Assembly (NCBI GenBank): GCA_027924585.1
Contig: BSBM01001439.1
Span: forward strand, 434,001-498,000
Length of the DNA: 64,000 bases
Direction: 5' to 3'
Source of the DNA: Larix kaempferi
Lineage: Eukaryota; Streptophyta; Pinopsida; Pinales; Pinaceae
The notes beneath the pieces are model-generated. The model did no database searches and was not told the origin of the DNA. It saw nothing but the letters and a program-made list of their open reading frames with translations. This document shows positions 61,870 through 64,000 of the stretch, one piece after another. A program made the position numbers and the translations under genes. Numbering within the stretch: the first letter of the stretch is position 1; each line of letters starts with the position of its first letter.

Positions 61870-62950
61870 TTATTATAATATTTTATTTTGAATTTGAATA
61901 GGGTTTAATGGAGATGGAGGAAATGGTGGATTGATGGAGGGTAGGGAGAAGCTGGAATGGATGGCGTGAAGGATGAGAGTGGAGCAGTGAGTGAAGACAG
62001 AGGAGGTGGTGACTGCAAGTGGGAGAGGGAGAGTTGCATGGAGAGAAGCTAACACAGGTGGGAGGGAAAGCAACACGGGAGGCGAAATGGAAGGCAATGC
62101 TGGCGAGTTTGCAGGGTAATGGAGGGATAAGCGTGGAGTATGCGGAGCTGCGCGAAATTGCTGCAGTGTGGGCGCAAGGGAACAACGTGTGGAGGGAAGC
62201 AATGGTGGAGAGCGAGAGTAAGGCGAGGAGCATGGTGAAGCGAAGTGGTGGATGGGAGGGTGGACTGTGGTGGTGTGGGAAGTGAAGTGGGGAGCAGCCA
62301 AGGGGAGGATGGGTGATGGCGGAGAGGGAGCTGAGTGGAGGTGATGTGGGGGTGAATGGGAGGGAGGGAGAAGGCGTAGGGGGGAAGTAGGTGCGCTGGA
62401 GCAGGAGGCGGCCATGAGGAGGGAGAGAGGGAGCCGAAAGATGGAGGAGGGTGGCGTGCGTGTTGGGTGGAGGCGTGAAGCAGGAAGGCGAGTGAGGGGG
62501 AACCGTCAAGATGGATGGAAGGTGCTGGATGGCGGGTGGGGGGAATTTCACGTAAAGGGTGAGTTTGGGGGCGCGACGGTGTGAGTAGTGCAGGGGAGAG
62601 GGACGTTGAACGTGGAGCGCCTGGTGGGTGTGTAGGTGGAGCAGGGGCAGAGGGATGACGTGAGTGCACAATAGAGGAGGATGGGCGTAGGGAGAGATGG
62701 CAGGAGGAAGGCGCGAAAATGGAGAGTGGTGCAGAGAAATGGGAGGAGCGCGGGAGAAGTAGAACGCGGAAGGGAGATGGGCATGTGGCTTGAGAGCTTC
62801 GCAGAGGTGGAGACGAAGTGCTGTGGAAGCACTAGATGGGGGATGTTGCGGAATTTGCGGAAGCGGGGAGGAGTGTTGTGGCCAAGGACCTTTTTTGGTC
62901 AAAAACTAGAATCTTCAGAAACTCTGAAGTGATGGCTACCAGCCGGATCA
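61870..62950 (-). mobile_element. Pyrimidine-rich leader of the small LTR element
   Basis: The sense strand is C/T-rich, in sharp contrast to the AT-rich spacer 61565-61870. Frames are open simultaneously in three registers (for example 61883-62902, 339 codons) and read as Pro/Ser/His-rich low complexity. I treat it as untranslated leader. The LTRs of gag-only element 1 have a similar pyrimidine-rich block. Confidence 0.55.
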
Positions 62951-62969
62951 GAGTTGGCTCTGATACCAA

Positions 62970-63212
62970 TGTAATATCCATAGTTGGATATTCTCAATAA
63001 ACTCGTAATGAGCCCATAATTTCTGAAATAACCCACATATCCGTAGATATAAAAATGAATATAAATTTATAGATTGATGAGATGATAAATATACAATTGT
63101 TGCCCTACTTTTATAGTAGCTTGGGCATTGCCTATTTGAGGGGACGCATCCTCTCATTAACTATTACTCCTACTTATTATTAATATTAATGTATTATTAA
63201 TTATTTGTTACA
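62970..63212 (-). repeat. 5' LTR of the small LTR element
   Basis: This is 243 bp, about 97 percent identical to the other LTR by eye. The primer site follows on the minus strand after one base. Confidence 0.88.
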
Positions 63213-64000
63213 CTATATGCCTTCCATCTCTACCAAAACATTGTTAAGAGTGTGCACAGCTCCCAACATGTCAGCAAAGAGGTTTCATTCTAGATAAGTA
63301 GCAATGGAATGTTGTACAGTACCATAGGCCACTTACCCATTACTTGCATATTAGTAGTATCTTGTTCATTAATGCAAATTTTCTAAAATGCATAATATAC
63401 ATCATTTAAGTAATCATATACAAGAAATGACAATTCAAATACTTATCTTTGTTTGGTTGTTGGGTGGACTCCCTCTCGATCTTTACTTCCCGGATTATCT
63501 GTCTTTGAACTTATATCCATCTTGGACCACTATGCATGCTTAAGTGTGCACTAGTGTCATCCTCAATATCTCATACATAATCATACATGCATATTTTTAT
63601 TTGACCATAGGACTCTTCTAGTTTGTCATATCATTAATCAAACTAAGAAGCATACTATGCATAAACCAATGATTGCCCAAACTTATAACTTCATGAATTA
63701 TCAATCATACCAAGTATACTTATATAAGATCCTAAAACAAGGTAGGATTCTAACTTGATATAGGAAAAACATACTTGGATTATCATGCTTGCTAGTTATG
63801 TCTAACATACCCACATAATGTCTTCTTGTTCTCTTCAATGACTTGTGTTAGTAACCTGCATATCTCATAAGTTAACCATTGTAGAACCAAATTATACATA
63901 CCTCGTAAGTAGAGCTTCTATGTGATCAATGGTTATGGATGAGTCTTTGTCTTCATGTCACCATGGTCATATGTTCTTTATCTAGAACTTGATTTGTCTT
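63213..64000. other. Unresolved flank
   Basis: This is AT-rich sequence with no recognised gene, repeat boundary or RNA. Confidence 0.4.

Larger units (their letters stand above)
59961..63212 (-). mobile_element. Complete small LTR retrotransposon, 3.25 kb, 244-bp LTRs
   Basis: LTRs are at 59961-60204 and 62970-63212 (TGTAATATCC..TTTGTTACA). I count six substitutions and one indel between them. The sense strand is minus: primer site TGGTATCAGAGC at 62957-62968 next to the upper LTR, and polypurine tract AAGGGGAAGGCAA at 60205-60217 next to the lower LTR. The flanks CTAGA and CTATA could be a TSD with one change. Between them lie a pyrimidine-rich leader, an AT-rich spacer and a 320-residue frame plus a frame-shifted tail. 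There is no gag, reverse transcriptase or integrase, so the element is non-autonomous. Confidence 0.85.

Noticed and set aside
61883-62902. 339-codon open frame on the minus strand, plus overlapping frames of 180 and 206 codons
   Set aside because: Three registers are open at once in a C/T-rich tract, and the products are Pro/Ser/His-rich low complexity. This is composition, not a gene.

Overview
The window looks like nuclear DNA of a large-genome seed plant, plausibly a gymnosperm. It has one conserved single-copy gene, long introns, and wall-to-wall nested LTR retrotransposons with hAT, LINE and Copia remnants. The gymnosperm reading is inference; nothing here names the species.

The only host gene I can support is the plus-strand WRAP73/WDR8 orthologue, a WD40 microtubule-anchoring protein. 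Five coding exons lie at 4952-5440, 5732-5953, 6062-6146, 48938-49048 and 49169-49539. Splice sites and phases are consistent and give 425 residues. The N-terminal exon (about 40 residues) is missing and probably lies upstream, so bases 1-4951 would be intron 1. The intron at 6147-48937 is 42.8 kb long.

Layout: 1-475 is a degenerate Copia LTR end. A long solo LTR (476-3992, TSD AGGCC) sits in it. After the first three visible exons the giant intron holds hAT pieces (6.6-7.1, 9.8-11.0 and 11.5-17.0 kb), a PPT plus LTR (from 7.5 kb), a Copia LTR with PBS (17.0-17.6 kb) and a degraded Ty3/gypsy element (19.6-37 kb). The gypsy element was itself broken by a 3.2-kb solo LTR (TSD GGACA) and by a gag-only element with 2.4-kb LTRs (23.9-35.4 kb). 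Two copies of a 4.5-kb solo LTR, each with its own perfect 5-bp TSD (GGTAC, ATACC), lie in opposite orientation at 12020-16477 and 27020-31506. A second gag-only element occupies 37.7-42.9 kb and a hAT non-autonomous element (perfect 8-bp TSD) lies at 44920-45860.

Downstream of the gene are a LINE fragment with an RNase H domain (51.5-54.3 kb), a Copia LTR (55172-56383) invaded by a minus-strand Copia element with minisatellites in its 3' region (56430-59815), and a complete small LTR element (59961-63212). That last element has 244-bp LTRs, PBS and PPT, and encodes an apparently inactive retropepsin-like domain joined to a long coiled coil. It is my best candidate for something little described.

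The TEs do not act with the host gene in any pathway. Their relevance is structural: intron size, potential long hairpins in the pre-mRNA, and a readable insertion history.
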